From NCBI RefSeq assembly GCF_009176645.1, contig NZ_AP019007.1, positions 2,480,001 to 2,544,000 on the forward strand: 64,000 nucleotides of DNA. Direction: 5' to 3'. Source of the stretch: Enterobacter oligotrophicus (GTDB lineage Bacteria > Pseudomonadota > Gammaproteobacteria > Enterobacterales > Enterobacteriaceae). Shown here in pieces: positions 10,745 through 24,324 of the stretch; the first letter of the stretch is position 1; each line of letters starts with the position of its first letter. A program made the translations under genes and the position numbers. The notes under the pieces are model-generated. The model did not search any database and was not told where the DNA came from. It saw nothing but the letters and a program-made list of their open reading frames with translations.

Positions 10745-11635
10745 ATGAACATGAAAAAACTGGCTACCCTGGTTTCTGCTGTCGCGCTGAGCGCAACCGT
10801 GAGTGCTAACGCAATGGCAAAAGACACCATCGCGCTGGTGGTCTCTACCCTGAACAACCCGTTCTTCGTCTCCCTGAAGGATGGCGCGCAGAAAGAAGCG
10901 GATAAACTGGGTTACAACCTGGTGGTGCTGGATTCCCAGAACAACCCGGCGAAAGAGCTGGCTAACGTTCAGGACTTAACCGTTCGTGGCACCAAAATTC
11001 TGCTGATCAACCCAACCGATTCCGACGCCGTGGGTAACGCCGTGAAGATGGCAAACCAGGCGAAGATCCCGGTCATCACGCTGGACCGTCAGGCCACTAA
11101 AGGCGACGTGGTCAGCCACATCGCGTCTGATAACGTGCTGGGCGGCAAAATTGCGGGTGACTACATCGCGAAGAAAGCAGGTGAAGGTGCGAAGGTTATC
11201 GAACTGCAGGGCATTGCCGGGACTTCCGCAGCGCGTGAACGTGGCGAAGGCTTCCAGCAGGCCGTTGCAGCACACAAATTTAACGTGCTGGCGAGCCAGC
11301 CGGCAGACTTCGACCGTACTAAAGGTCTGAACGTCATGCAGAACCTGCTGACCGCGCATCCTGACGTGCAGGCTGTGTTCGCACAGAACGACGAAATGGC
11401 GCTGGGTGCACTGCGCGCGCTGCAAACTGCAGGTAAATCTGATGTGATGGTTGTCGGATTTGACGGCACGCCGGATGGTGAAAAAGCGGTAAATGATGGC
11501 AAACTGGCTGCGACCATCGCTCAGCTGCCTGAGCAGATTGGCGCGACTGGCGTTGAAACTGCCGATAAAGTGCTGAAGGGCGAAAAAGTTCAGGCCAAAT
11601 ATCCGGTTGACCTGAAACTGGTTATCAAGCAGTAA
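10745..11635 (+). CDS. rbsB: RbsB, periplasmic D-ribose-binding protein
   Basis: RbsB captures ribose in the periplasm and delivers it to RbsAC; in E. coli it also serves the chemoreceptor Trg. It is 296 aa with a Sec signal peptide, predicted cleavage after ANAMA (residue 25), leaving [16 protein letters not shown] as the mature start. Ligand-contact segments typical of the family are visible ([38 protein letters not shown]). It is nearly identical to the E. coli protein. Two hairpins follow the stop codon. Confidence 0.98.
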   Translation: MNMKKLATLVSAVALSATVSANAMAKDTIALVVSTLNNPFFVSLKDGAQKEADKLGYNLVVLDSQNNPAKELANVQDLTVRGTKILLINPTDSDAVGNAVKMANQAKIPVITLDRQATKGDVVSHIASDNVLGGKIAGDYIAKKAGEGAKVIELQGIAGTSAARERGEGFQQAVAAHKFNVLASQPADFDRTKGLNVMQNLLTAHPDVQAVFAQNDEMALGALRALQTAGKSDVMVVGFDGTPDGEKAVNDGKLAATIAQLPEQIGATGVETADKVLKGEKVQAKYPVDLKLVIKQ

Positions 11636-11643
11636 AAGGCGAT

Positions 11644-11719
11644 TCAGGCAGTCGCTGGCTGCCTGAGGGACACCAATAAAGAAAAGTGTGGCATACGCCA
11701 CCGGGTAACACCGGTGGCG
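11644..11719 (+). promoter_or_regulatory. Tandem hairpins between rbsB and rbsK
   Basis: Two strong inverted repeats fill the 106 bp gap: TCAGGCAG (11644-11651) with CTGCCTGA (11659-11666), and CGCCACCGG (11696-11704) with CCGGTGGCG (11711-11719). Neither has a U-run, so they are not classical terminators. They most likely protect the highly expressed upstream rbsDACB message from 3' exonucleases and lower rbsKR expression. The function is inferred; the repeats are seen. Confidence 0.7.
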
Positions 11720-11741
11720 CTCTCAGACGGACACCCCAACC

Positions 11742-12671
11742 ATGAAAACCGCAGGCAACCTCGTCGTCCTTGGCAGTATCAATGCCGATCACATTCTTAA
11801 CCTTGAAACGTTCCCGACGCCGGGCGAAACCGTCACGGGTAATCAGTACCAGGTGGCATTTGGTGGTAAGGGCGCAAACCAGGCCGTCGCCGCCGGGCGC
11901 AGTGGCGCGAATATCGCGTTTATCGCTTGTACGGGCGATGACGATACCGGTGAGCGCGTGCGCAAACAGCTGGTAAGTGACAACATTGATATTGCACCAG
12001 TGAGCGTGGTCGAAGGGGAATCCACCGGCGTGGCGCTGATTTTCGTCAATGCGGAAGGTGAGAATGTCATCGGTATTCATGCGGGCGCTAACGCCGCGCT
12101 GACGACAGAACGTGTCGAAGCCCAACGAGAGATTATTGCGGGCGCAGAAGCACTGCTAATGCAGCTGGAATCGCCCGTGGAAAGCGTGCTGGCTGCGGCC
12201 AAAATTGCGCATGAAAATCATACCACTGTCGTACTTAATCCCGCGCCTGCCCGTGTATTATCAGACGAGCTGCTGGCGCTGGTAGATATCATTACCCCCA
12301 ACGAAACCGAAGCGGAAAAGCTAACGGGTATTCGCGTTGAAAATGACGACGATGCTGCCCGTGCGGCAAAAGCATTGCATGATAAAGGCATCGGGACGGT
12401 GATCATCACGCTTGGCAGCCGCGGCGTGTGGGCAAGCGTAAATGGTGAAGGCCATCGTGTGCCGGGCTTTAAGGTGAAAGCCATTGATACCATCGCGGCG
12501 GGAGATACCTTTAATGGTGCGCTGGTGACGGCGCTGCTGGAAGGCGAGAGAATGGAGGATGCCATTCGCTTTGCACATGCTGCTGCAGCGATAGCGGTAA
12601 CACGCAAAGGGGCACAGCCTTCCGTTCCGTGGCGCAACGAGATTGATGAATTTTTAAGTCAGCAGGGGTAA
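11742..12671 (+). CDS. rbsK: RbsK, ribokinase
   Basis: RbsK phosphorylates ribose at O5 using ATP, feeding the pentose phosphate pathway. It is 309 aa, the E. coli length, in the PfkB carbohydrate kinase family. The N-terminal signature GGKGANQAVAAGRSG is near residue 43. The C-terminal signature DTIAAGDTFNGALVTALL (about residues 249-266) contains the catalytic aspartate and anion hole. It follows the intergenic hairpins and ends three bases before the rbsR start. Confidence 0.98.
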   Translation: MKTAGNLVVLGSINADHILNLETFPTPGETVTGNQYQVAFGGKGANQAVAAGRSGANIAFIACTGDDDTGERVRKQLVSDNIDIAPVSVVEGESTGVALIFVNAEGENVIGIHAGANAALTTERVEAQREIIAGAEALLMQLESPVESVLAAAKIAHENHTTVVLNPAPARVLSDELLALVDIITPNETEAEKLTGIRVENDDDAARAAKALHDKGIGTVIITLGSRGVWASVNGEGHRVPGFKVKAIDTIAAGDTFNGALVTALLEGERMEDAIRFAHAAAAIAVTRKGAQPSVPWRNEIDEFLSQQG

Positions 12672-12674
12672 CGC

Positions 12675-13667
12675 TTGGCTACGATGAAAGATGTCGCCCG
12701 CATGGCGGGCGTTTCTACTTCGACGGTCTCCCACGTTATTAATAACGATCGCTTCGTTAGCGAGGCGATTCGGGAGAAAGTCGAAGCCGCAGTAAAAGAT
12801 CTCAACTATGCGCCATCGGCGCTGGCGCGCAGCCTGAAGCTCAACCAGACGCGCACCATCGGCATGCTGATCACGGCCAGTACCAACCCTTTTTATTCTG
12901 AACTTGTGCGCGGTGTGGAGCGTAGCTGCTTCGAGCGTGGCTACAGCCTGGTGCTGTGCAATACCGAAGGTGATGAGCAGCGTATGAACCGTAATCTGGA
13001 GACGCTGATGCAAAAACGCGTCGACGGGTTATTGCTGCTGTGTACCGAAACGCATCAACCCTCGAAAGAGATTATCCAGCGCTATCCCTCAATTCCCACG
13101 GTGATGATGGACTGGGCACCGTTCGACGGCACCAGCGATCTGATTCAGGATAACTCGCTGCTGGGCGGCGACATGGCGACGCAGTATTTGCTCGATAAAG
13201 GTTATACCCGCATCGCCTGTATTACCGGCCCGTTGGATAAAACCCCGGCGCGCTTGCGTCTGGAAGGGTATCTCTCCGCAATGGAGCGGGCAGGGCTTGC
13301 CATTCCTGATGGCTATCGGATCACCGGCGATTTTGAATTTAATGGTGGTTTTGAAGCGATGCAGAAACTGCTGACGCAAGAGCCGCGCCCGCAGGCGGTC
13401 TTTATTGGCAATGATGCGATGGCATTTGGTGCTTATCAGGCGTTGTATCAGGCGGGGCTGCGCGTTCCGGACGATATGGCGGTGATTGGTTATGATGATA
13501 TCGAACTGGCGCGCTATATGACGCCGCCGCTGACGACCATTCATCAGCCGAAAGATGAACTGGGTGAGCTGGCCATTGATGTCTTGATCCACCGTATGGC
13601 GCAGCCCACGCTGCAACAACAACGCCTGCAGCTTACTCCTGTTCTGATGGAACGGGGTTCGGTTTAG
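12675..13667 (+). CDS. rbsR: RbsR, LacI-family ribose repressor
   Basis: RbsR represses the rbs operon and is released by ribose. The frame gives 330 aa starting at a TTG codon ([20 protein letters not shown]), matching E. coli in length; the ATG three codons later (12684) is an alternative. The LacI-type helix-turn-helix is at residues 4-25, followed by the hinge helix ([11 protein letters not shown]) and a periplasmic-binding-protein-like effector domain. The palindromes at 7706 and 7785 are its expected targets. Its last 35 bases overlap the convergent hsrA 3' end. Confidence 0.97.
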   Translation: MATMKDVARMAGVSTSTVSHVINNDRFVSEAIREKVEAAVKDLNYAPSALARSLKLNQTRTIGMLITASTNPFYSELVRGVERSCFERGYSLVLCNTEGDEQRMNRNLETLMQKRVDGLLLLCTETHQPSKEIIQRYPSIPTVMMDWAPFDGTSDLIQDNSLLGGDMATQYLLDKGYTRIACITGPLDKTPARLRLEGYLSAMERAGLAIPDGYRITGDFEFNGGFEAMQKLLTQEPRPQAVFIGNDAMAFGAYQALYQAGLRVPDDMAVIGYDDIELARYMTPPLTTIHQPKDELGELAIDVLIHRMAQPTLQQQRLQLTPVLMERGSV

Positions 13668-15066
13668 CCTTTGCTTTATGGCGCTCTTTAATCAGGTTCC
13701 GGCCATCTTTCGGTTTTAACAACATAAAGACCAGCGCCGACACCACGGTAAGTGCGCCCATGGTGATAAAGGTATAGTGGAACTGCTCGACGGTGTTCGC
13801 GCTATCAAAACCTTCATAAAACCGCAGCACTGCGGCACTCACGGCAACACCCAGGCTTATCGACAACTGTTGCGTGACAGCCAGTACGCTGTTGCCGCTG
13901 CTGGCGTTTTCGTCGGTCAGATCCGCAAGCGTGATGGTGTTCATTGACGTGAACTGCGTCGACATCGCCATTCCCAGCACAAACAGCGGCAGGATCAGCA
14001 TCCAGACCGGTAACGCGGCGGACTGCAGCGAGAACTGCGCAATCATCAGCCCGATAAAGATCGTTACGCCAACCAGCGTTTTACGGTAGCCAAACCAGCG
14101 TAGCACCTGCGTGACGGTCGATTTTGCCAGAATCGAGCCCATCGCCGTGGGTGCCATCATGCAGCCCGCAATCAGCGCCGGATAGCCAAAACCCACCTGT
14201 AACATTAATGGCATCAGGAAAGGGACGCAGCCCGTCCCCAGACGTGAGGCAATATTGCCTGCGATACCGACCGAGAAGGTACGGGTATTAAAGAGGGACA
14301 GAGAAATAAGTGGTGTCGGGTGGCGACGCGCATGACGTATATAAAGAAGAAACAGCAGAATACCAGCGAGAATGACGGACAGTGCAAGCCACGTCGCCAC
14401 AATTTTCTCACCGAACAGCTCCATCCCGCTGGAGAACAGCACCAGACTCAGGCCAAACAGGAAAAAGCCGCCCATGTCGAAGCTGCGTCGTGGCGTGGTG
14501 AAGTTCGGCATATATTTTCGGGCATAAATCAGGCCCGCCACACCGATCGGAATATTAATCAGGAAGATCCAGTGCCAGCTCGCCCAGGTGACCAGCACAC
14601 CGCCGAGCACTGGGCCGAGTATCGGACCGACCAGCCCCGGCATCGTGACAAAATTAAGAACGGGAAGGAGCTCGCTGCGCGGGTAGGCGCGCAATAATGC
14701 CAGACGTGCTACGGGCATCATCATTGCCCCGCCAACTCCCTGAAGTACGCGGAAGATGACCAGCTCCGTTAAGGATGTGGACAGCGCACAGGCCAGCGAA
14801 CCGAGCGTAAAGAGCGTGACCGCCAGCATAAACACTTTGCGTGTGCCAAAACGATCGGCCAGCCAGCCGCTTACCGGAATGAGCATGGCAACCGTCAGGG
14901 TGTAGCTGATGATGGCGGATTGCATCGCCAGCGGGGAGCGGTTAAGGCTTTGCGCTATTGCAGGAAGGGCGGTATTAAGGATGGTGGCATCCAGTGCCTG
15001 CATAAAAAACGCCATGGCTGCAATCCAAGGCAGTCCCGCCATGCTGCGCGCTTTTTTCTCTGTCAT
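13633..15066 (-). CDS. hsrA: HsrA/YieO, DHA2-type MFS transporter
   Basis: This is an inner-membrane drug:proton antiporter-type transporter of the 14-helix DHA2 family; the substrate is not established. It is 477 aa, close to the E. coli length. Motif A occurs as [13 protein letters not shown] (about residues 67-79), and motif C-like [22 protein letters not shown] lies near residue 150, which marks an exporter. The start overlaps the yieP stop by four bases, so yieP-hsrA is one transcription unit, with the GntR regulator first. Confidence 0.93.
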   Translation of the reverse strand: MTEKKARSMAGLPWIAAMAFFMQALDATILNTALPAIAQSLNRSPLAMQSAIISYTLTVAMLIPVSGWLADRFGTRKVFMLAVTLFTLGSLACALSTSLTELVIFRVLQGVGGAMMMPVARLALLRAYPRSELLPVLNFVTMPGLVGPILGPVLGGVLVTWASWHWIFLINIPIGVAGLIYARKYMPNFTTPRRSFDMGGFFLFGLSLVLFSSGMELFGEKIVATWLALSVILAGILLFLLYIRHARRHPTPLISLSLFNTRTFSVGIAGNIASRLGTGCVPFLMPLMLQVGFGYPALIAGCMMAPTAMGSILAKSTVTQVLRWFGYRKTLVGVTIFIGLMIAQFSLQSAALPVWMLILPLFVLGMAMSTQFTSMNTITLADLTDENASSGNSVLAVTQQLSISLGVAVSAAVLRFYEGFDSANTVEQFHYTFITMGALTVVSALVFMLLKPKDGRNLIKERHKAKAKPNPVPSEQE

Positions 15067-15770
15067 TTATTTACCTGCTGGTGGGTTGGTGCGGCCAGTA
15101 GTGCCTGGCATGCACTCAGGGCTCGCTGCCCGTCGCTCTCCTGAATGGCATCTACAATCGCCTGATGCAGATCCAGCTTCACCACTTCATTTTGGGTAAT
15201 AGAAGTAAAGTAGGTGTGGTACACCGAATGGAATAAAGAGGCAAAGGACGTCAGGAACGGATTTGCGCTCATCATATAGATATGTTCATGCCAGGCCATA
15301 TCCACCTCAATCCAGCGTTCGCGGTTGAAGTGTTTTTTCAGGAACACCATTTCTTCCATTAAAGTGTTGAGCTGTGCTTTTTGTTCTGCTGTCCCGAGCG
15401 TAGCGGCAAGAAGACACGCCTGAGGTTCAAGGCTGCTGCGCATCACCAGGAAATGATCGACGACCTGATGGAAATTATCTTCGGTCATCCACCAGGAGAG
15501 AAGCTCCTGATCGAGGAAGTTCCAGTTGCTCTGAGGCATCACACGTGTGCCAATGCGTGGACGCGGCAGTACCATTCCTTTTGCCGTTAAGGTTTTCACC
15601 GCTTCACGAACGGCGGTACGGCTTACGCCAAACTGGTCGCCCAGTTCCATTTCACCCGGCAGGATGCTACCTGGGGCATATTTACCCACTAAGATCAGCT
15701 GAGCCAGCTTCTCTGCCAGCACATATGATAAGTTTTTTTGTGCTGCCAGCTGTTGTGCGCTTAAGGGCAT
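15063..15770 (-). CDS. yieP: YieP, GntR/FadR-family regulator
   Basis: YieP is a transcription regulator with an N-terminal GntR winged helix (residues about 12-80, including [19 protein letters not shown] and [13 protein letters not shown]) and a C-terminal all-helical FCD ligand domain. It is 235 aa, similar to E. coli YieP. It is cotranscribed with hsrA (ATGA overlap) and may control it. Upstream lies the rRNA promoter region, reading away. In E. coli yieP is the left neighbour of rrnC, which matters for the origin of the following rRNA operon. Confidence 0.93.
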   Translation of the reverse strand: MPLSAQQLAAQKNLSYVLAEKLAQLILVGKYAPGSILPGEMELGDQFGVSRTAVREAVKTLTAKGMVLPRPRIGTRVMPQSNWNFLDQELLSWWMTEDNFHQVVDHFLVMRSSLEPQACLLAATLGTAEQKAQLNTLMEEMVFLKKHFNRERWIEVDMAWHEHIYMMSANPFLTSFASLFHSVYHTYFTSITQNEVVKLDLHQAIVDAIQESDGQRALSACQALLAAPTHQQVNK

Positions 15771-15919
15771 TGCTCTGATTCCTTAATTGTTCATGCGGGT
15801 AAGTATGCCATCTGGAGTGTGCTTGTGGTTGCAGATACATCAAATAGAACAATTTGTAGCTTGATTTCATCTCTTCTGGTGAAAAAAAACACGGACGGAA
15901 ATTTTTTTTAAATTTCCTC

Positions 15920-15947
15920 TTGTCACATCGGAATAACTCCCTATAAT
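15920..15947 (+). promoter_or_regulatory. rRNA operon promoter P1
   Basis: TTGTCA (15920-15925) and a perfect TATAAT (15942-15947) are separated by 16 bases and followed by a GC-rich discriminator GCGCC. This is the usual rrn P1 architecture that gives growth-rate and ppGpp control. The A/T-rich stretch at about 15890-15915 is a good UP element. Fis sites would lie further upstream (15780-15890) but I cannot assign them reliably. Confidence 0.93.
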
Positions 15948-16015
15948 GCGCCTCCACTGACACGGAACAACGGCACACACGCCGCCGGGTTAGCAGGGAA
16001 ATGCGAAATAAACGC

Positions 16016-16043
16016 TTGACTCTGAAGCGGGAAAGCGTAATAT
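16016..16043 (+). promoter_or_regulatory. rRNA operon promoter P2
   Basis: TTGACT (16016-16021) and TAATAT (16038-16043) are spaced by 16 bases, about 96 bases after P1, as in E. coli rrn operons. P2 gives the basal, less regulated transcription. The leader that follows carries the boxA antitermination sequence TGCTCTTTAACA at 16079-16090. Confidence 0.9.
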
Positions 16044-16222
16044 GCACACCCCGCGCCGCTGCGAAAGCGAAGCGGCACTGCTCTTTAACAATTTATCAGA
16101 CAATCTGTGTGGGCACTCAAAGTGACATGGATTCTTAATGTCTTCGGACAATAAATGAATACCAAGTCTCTGAGTGAACATACGTAATTCATTACGAAGT
16201 TTAATTCACGAGCATCAAACTT

Positions 16223-17764
<1,542 letters not shown>

Positions 17765-17964
17765 CCTTAAAGAACCTGCCTTTGTAGTGTCCACACAGAT
17801 TGTCTGATGAATGATGAACTTCTGAATGTACTTTTGAGTGCATTAAGAAGTTTTGCTCTTTAAAAATCTGGATCAAGCTGAAAATTGAAACGACACACAG
17901 TTAATGTGTGTTCGAGTCTCTCAAATTTTCGCAATCATGAAGATGAAACATCTTCGGGTTGTGA
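17765..17964 (+). other. 16S-23S internal transcribed spacer lacking a tRNA
   Basis: The spacer is only about 200 nt and contains no tRNA; every E. coli rrn spacer carries tRNA-Glu or tRNA-Ile plus tRNA-Ala. The 16S-proximal end and the 23S-proximal end (boxA-like GCTCTTTAAAAATCTGG at about 17855, and the RNase III stem region) are the usual ones. The tRNA and its flanks are replaced by a 36-nt hairpin at 17817-17852: two 16-base arms, paired except for one mismatch and one G-U, around a TTTG loop. Confidence 0.9.
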
Positions 17965-20868
<2,904 letters not shown>

Positions 20869-20932
20869 ACAACGCCGAAGGTGTTTTGGCGGTGAGAGAC
20901 GATATTTTCAGCCTGATACAGATAACAGAATT

Positions 20933-21052
20933 TGCCTGGCGGCTGTAGCGCGGTGGTCCCACCTGACCCCATGCCGAACTCAGAAGTGAAACGCCGTAGC
21001 GCCGATGGTAGTGTGGGGTCTCCCCATGCGAGAGTAGGGAACTGCCAGGCAT
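20933..21052 (+). rRNA. rrf: 5S ribosomal RNA
   Basis: TGCCTGGCGGCTGTAGCG to AACTGCCAGGCAT gives 120 nt, the standard length. The terminal stem TGCCTGGC/GCCAGGCA closes perfectly. It lies 64 nt after 23S. No distal tRNA follows; E. coli rrnC has tRNA-Asp and tRNA-Trp here, while rrnA has none. Confidence 0.98.
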
Positions 21053-21066
21053 CAATTAAGTGAAGA

Positions 21067-21091
21067 GGCCATCCGGAAGGATGGCCTTTTT
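21067..21091 (+). terminator. rrn operon rho-independent terminator
   Basis: GGCCATCC (21067-21074), loop GGAA, and GGATGGCC (21079-21086) form a perfect 8-bp stem followed by TTTTT. It is the T1-type terminator found 3' of E. coli rrn operons. Confidence 0.95.
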
Positions 21092-21114
21092 GCGTTTCTG
21101 AACCGCCGAATTTT

Positions 21115-21139
21115 GTAGGCCGGGTAAGGCAAAGCCGCC
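21115..21139. repeat. Single REP-like unit
   Basis: GTAGGCCGGGTAAGGCAAAG followed by CCGCC is one REP unit, lying between the rrn terminator and the mobB stop codon. It probably forms the 3' end of the mobAB message from the opposite strand. Confidence 0.65.
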
Positions 21140-21143
21140 AAAG

Positions 21144-21647
21144 TCAGACCGCACACCACTCCAGAATAAATTCCGCAATCCCTTCCGCATTATTCAAATC
21201 CAGAATTGGCACTTCCAGTGAAAGCGCAACATCACTGGCCACAGCAATCACATGCTCATCCAGCGTTAACTCATGAACATCATGCCCGGTATCGCTTCTG
21301 AATAGCAGGATCTTCGCAACATCCTCATGCTTGAAGCCCTCAACCAGCACTAAATCCAGCGTGGAATGATCCATCCGGCTGACAAGATAAGCGAGATCCA
21401 GCGGTGCTTCATCCGGTGTTTCTGTCATCAACGCCCAACGCTGATTGCTCGCCACCATCGTTTGTGCTGCGCCCGCCTTACGCAGCTCATAGCTGTCTTT
21501 TCCCGGCTTATCAACATCCATATTATGGTGAGTATGCTTAATCAATCCGGGGCGAATACCTTTAGCGCAAAGCGCTGGTATTAGTTTCTTCAGCAGCGTG
21601 GTTTTACCTGTGCCGCTCCATGCGGCAATCGCTAATACGGGGATCAT
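21144..21647 (-). CDS. mobB: MobB, molybdopterin-guanine dinucleotide biosynthesis GTPase
   Basis: MobB is a P-loop GTP-binding accessory to MobA in making the MGD form of the molybdenum cofactor. It is 167 aa, near the usual length. The P-loop [15 protein letters not shown] is at residues 8-22 and [15 protein letters not shown] follows near residue 38. Its start overlaps the mobA stop by four bases (ATGA). The cofactor is needed by formate dehydrogenase-O encoded at 56568-59618. In E. coli mobB is the right-hand neighbour of rrnA. Confidence 0.96.
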   Translation of the reverse strand: MIPVLAIAAWSGTGKTTLLKKLIPALCAKGIRPGLIKHTHHNMDVDKPGKDSYELRKAGAAQTMVASNQRWALMTETPDEAPLDLAYLVSRMDHSTLDLVLVEGFKHEDVAKILLFRSDTGHDVHELTLDEHVIAVASDVALSLEVPILDLNNAEGIAEFILEWCAV

Positions 21648-22228
21648 TTATGCTCCTGCATCGTCTGCAAATCTTCTGTCGTATTCACGTTCACAAATGC
21701 GGATTTCAGATCGCCAAAATCAACCGAATGGCCGCCAGACTGGCGCATAAACACCATTACTCTTCGTTCTCCAGCAGCCAGATAATCTTGCATATCAGGT
21801 TCTAGCTCGCTGTTAATCAATGCGATTGTAGGATGATCACGCTCGCCGTCGTGTACCCATACTACGGGTGAATTACCACGATGCTGCACCAGGCGTTCCA
21901 CCAGGCAAGACGGGATAAACGGCGTATCGCATGAACAAAAGAGAAACCATTCACCCTTTGACTGCTGCATAACCGAGAGCATACCCGCCAGCGGCCCTGG
22001 GTAATCCGCCAGGTTATCCTGGTAAACGGGATACCCGCTTTGCTGATAAGTATCGATATGACGATTGGCACTAATCGCTATGGATGCAACCTGAGTTTCA
22101 AGCGAATCAGCAACATGCAGCCATAATGGTTTGCCGTTCAGGAGTTGAAGTCCCTTATCTTTACCGCCCATTCGCGTCGCTCTGCCACCGGCCAGAACGA
22201 CCCCGATAATTTCCCGACACTCATTCAC
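21644..22228 (-). CDS. mobA: MobA, molybdenum cofactor guanylyltransferase
   Basis: MobA transfers GMP from GTP to molybdopterin to form the guanine dinucleotide cofactor used by the DMSO reductase family. It is 194 aa, the E. coli length. The nucleotidyltransferase signature [16 protein letters not shown] is at about residues 12-27, and the metal-binding DTPF (CSCDTPFIP) near residue 101. It is first gene of mobAB and divergent from yihD. Confidence 0.97.
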   Translation of the reverse strand: MNECREIIGVVLAGGRATRMGGKDKGLQLLNGKPLWLHVADSLETQVASIAISANRHIDTYQQSGYPVYQDNLADYPGPLAGMLSVMQQSKGEWFLFCSCDTPFIPSCLVERLVQHRGNSPVVWVHDGERDHPTIALINSELEPDMQDYLAAGERRVMVFMRQSGGHSVDFGDLKSAFVNVNTTEDLQTMQEHK

Positions 22229-22296
22229 GAATATCGCCTCTTTTATTGTGGGATTGACCCTGCTAACGTGTCTCTCTAAATGAAAGGAGCACCATT

Positions 22297-22566
22297 ATGA
22301 AATGTAAACGTCTGAATGAAGTTATTGAACTCCTCCAGCCAGCCTGGCAGAAAGAGCCCGAGCTGAATCTGATGCAATTTTTACAGAAACTGGCGAAAGA
22401 GTCAGGTTTTGACGGCGAACTGGCTGACCTTTCTGACGATATCCTGATCTACCACCTCAAAATGCGCGACTCTGCTAAGGATGCTGTAATTCCGGGTATT
22501 CAGAAAGATTATGAGGAAGATTTTAAAACGGCACTGCTACGAGCGCGTGGCGTAATTAAAGAGTAA
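22297..22566 (+). CDS. yihD: YihD, DUF1040 protein of unknown function
   Basis: YihD is a small acidic cytoplasmic protein (89 aa, E. coli length) with no known activity. It begins [17 protein letters not shown] and is predicted to be all helical. The ribosome-binding site GAAAGGAG lies seven bases before the ATG. Its stop codon is embedded in a CpxR-like box that probably drives the next gene. Confidence 0.93.
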   Translation: MKCKRLNEVIELLQPAWQKEPELNLMQFLQKLAKESGFDGELADLSDDILIYHLKMRDSAKDAVIPGIQKDYEEDFKTALLRARGVIKE

Positions 22567-22577
22567 AACCTTGTAAG
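22563..22577 (+). promoter_or_regulatory. CpxR-like box upstream of srkA-dsbA
   Basis: GTAAA (22563-22567), five bases, then GTAAG (22573-22577) matches the CpxR consensus GTAAA-N5-GTAAA with one mismatch. It lies 65 bases before srkA. In E. coli the yihE(srkA)-dsbA promoter is a known Cpx target, so envelope stress control of DsbA is expected here too. The box overlaps the yihD stop codon. Confidence 0.75.
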
Positions 22578-22641
22578 CGGAGCCACCGAAATCGCCACAA
22601 GATGATATCCTGAATCATTCGTATAATTTCCGGATGATCGG

Positions 22642-23628
22642 ATGAACGACCAGGCTTTTACTTTCCAGACACTACACCCGGATACCATTATGGATGCGCT
22701 GTTCGAGCAGGGTATTCGGGTGGATTCCGGGCTAACCCCTTTAAATAGCTACGAAAACCGCGTCTATCAATTTCAGGACGAGGATCGCCAGCGCTTCGTC
22801 GTAAAGTTCTATCGTCCCAAGCGCTGGTCGGCAGAACAGATTCAGGAAGAGCACCAGTTTGCCCACGATCTGCTGGATGACGATGTACCCGTTGCTGCAC
22901 CTCTGAAATTCAATAACCAATCGCTGCTCACGCACGAAGGGTTTTACTACGCCGTATTTCCAAGCCTGGGCGGCCGTCAGTTTGAAGCTGATAATATTGA
23001 TCAAATGGAATGGGTTGCTCGCTATCTGGGGCGCATTCACCAGACGGGACGCAAAAAACCGTTTATTTCCCGCCCGACTATCGGTATTCAGGAATATCTT
23101 ATCGAGCCCCGCCAGGTATTCGATAACTCGACGCTTATCCCTGGTGCGCTTAAGGATAATTTCCTCCACGCGACCGATAAACTTATTGATGCGGTAAAAG
23201 ACTGCTGGCGTGAGGATATTCCTGTCCTGCGCCTGCATGGCGATTGTCATGCGGGTAATATTCTCTGGCGCGATGGTCCTCTGTTTGTCGATCTTGATGA
23301 TGCGCGCATGGGCCCCGCGATTCAGGATCTGTGGATGCTGCTCAACGGTGATAACGCTGAGCAACGCATGCAGCTTGAAACCATTATTGAAGCGTATGAA
23401 GAATTTAGCCCCTTTAATTCAGACGAAATTGCCTTGATAGAGCCTTTACGTGCGATGCGTTTTGTTTATTATCTCGCATGGTTAATCAGGCGTTGGGAAG
23501 ATCCCGCATTTCCCCGAAATTTCCCGTGGCTTGCCGGAGAGGATTACTGGCGCAACCAGATATCCACTTTTACCGAGCAGGTTAAGGTTCTTCAGGAACC
23601 GCCTCTACAATTAACGCCGATGTACTAA
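22642..23628 (+). CDS. srkA: SrkA (YihE/RdoA), stress response Ser/Thr kinase
   Basis: SrkA is a cytoplasmic protein kinase of the APH/choline-kinase fold that in E. coli counteracts MazF-linked death under stress. It is 328 aa, the E. coli length. The catalytic loop [12 protein letters not shown] (about residues 197-208) has the HxDxxxxN pattern, and [11 protein letters not shown] (about 215-225) is the metal-binding DFG equivalent. It lies 28 bases upstream of dsbA, with which it forms a Cpx-type operon. Confidence 0.96.
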   Translation: MNDQAFTFQTLHPDTIMDALFEQGIRVDSGLTPLNSYENRVYQFQDEDRQRFVVKFYRPKRWSAEQIQEEHQFAHDLLDDDVPVAAPLKFNNQSLLTHEGFYYAVFPSLGGRQFEADNIDQMEWVARYLGRIHQTGRKKPFISRPTIGIQEYLIEPRQVFDNSTLIPGALKDNFLHATDKLIDAVKDCWREDIPVLRLHGDCHAGNILWRDGPLFVDLDDARMGPAIQDLWMLLNGDNAEQRMQLETIIEAYEEFSPFNSDEIALIEPLRAMRFVYYLAWLIRRWEDPAFPRNFPWLAGEDYWRNQISTFTEQVKVLQEPPLQLTPMY

Positions 23629-23656
23629 ATTGGACACACCCAGGAGAAAGTTGATC

Positions 23657-24280
23657 ATGAAAAAAATTTGGCTGGCGCTGGCAGGTATGATTCTGGCATT
23701 TAGCGCTTCTGCTGCGCAGTTTACCGACGGCAAGCAGTACATCACGCTGGACAAGCCGGTTGCTGGCGAGCCACAGGTGCTGGAGTTCTTCTCGTTCTAC
23801 TGCCCACATTGCTATCAGTTCGAGCAGGTGCTGCATGTTTCTGATAACGTGAAGAAAAAGCTGCCAGAAGGCACCAAAATGACGAAATACCACGTTGAGT
23901 TCCTTGGCCCGTTGGGCAAAGATCTGACTCAGGCGTGGGCGGTTGCGATTGCACTGGGTGTGGAAGATAAGATCACCTCCCCAATGTTCGAAGCCGTACA
24001 AAAAAACCAGACTGTTCAAACCACTGCGGATATCCGCAAAGTGTTTGTTGATGCCGGTGTGAAAGGCGAAGACTACGACGCAGCGTGGAACAGCTTCGTG
24101 GTGAAATCGCTGGTTGCTCAGCAGGAAAAAGCCGCCGCTGACCTGCAGTTGCAGGGCGTTCCGGCAATGTATGTTAACGGCAAATATCAGCTGAACATGC
24201 AGGGCATGGACACCAGCAGCATGGATATCTTCGTACAGCAGTACGCAGACACCGTGAAATACCTGGTTGAGAAAAAGTAA
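23657..24280 (+). CDS. dsbA: DsbA, periplasmic thiol:disulfide oxidase
   Basis: DsbA introduces disulfide bonds into exported proteins and is re-oxidised by DsbB. The start is the ATG at 23657 ([20 protein letters not shown]), giving 207 aa with a signal peptide cleaved at about residue 19. The active site is C49-P50-H51-C52 and the cis-proline loop is GVPAMYVNG. It is one residue shorter than E. coli DsbA (the GGDLGK segment reads GPLGK). A ribosome-binding site AGGAG lies upstream. Confidence 0.98.
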   Translation: MKKIWLALAGMILAFSASAAQFTDGKQYITLDKPVAGEPQVLEFFSFYCPHCYQFEQVLHVSDNVKKKLPEGTKMTKYHVEFLGPLGKDLTQAWAVAIALGVEDKITSPMFEAVQKNQTVQTTADIRKVFVDAGVKGEDYDAAWNSFVVKSLVAQQEKAAADLQLQGVPAMYVNGKYQLNMQGMDTSSMDIFVQQYADTVKYLVEKK

Positions 24281-24300
24281 TCCTTTCGCAAAAATAAAAA

Positions 24301-24324
24301 CGCCGGTCAATGACCGGCGTTTTT
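24301..24324 (+). terminator. dsbA terminator
   Basis: CGCCGGT (24301-24307), loop CAATG, ACCGGCG (24313-24319), then TTTTT. It lies 20 bases after the dsbA stop and overlaps the 3' end of the convergent yihG. E. coli has yihF between dsbA and yihG; here it is absent. Confidence 0.93.

Noticed and set aside
17765..17964. A hidden tRNA in the rrn spacer
   Set aside because: Read on both strands, no T-loop (GGTTCGAATCC-like) or acceptor stem pair is present; the nearest TTCGAGTC lacks partner arms.
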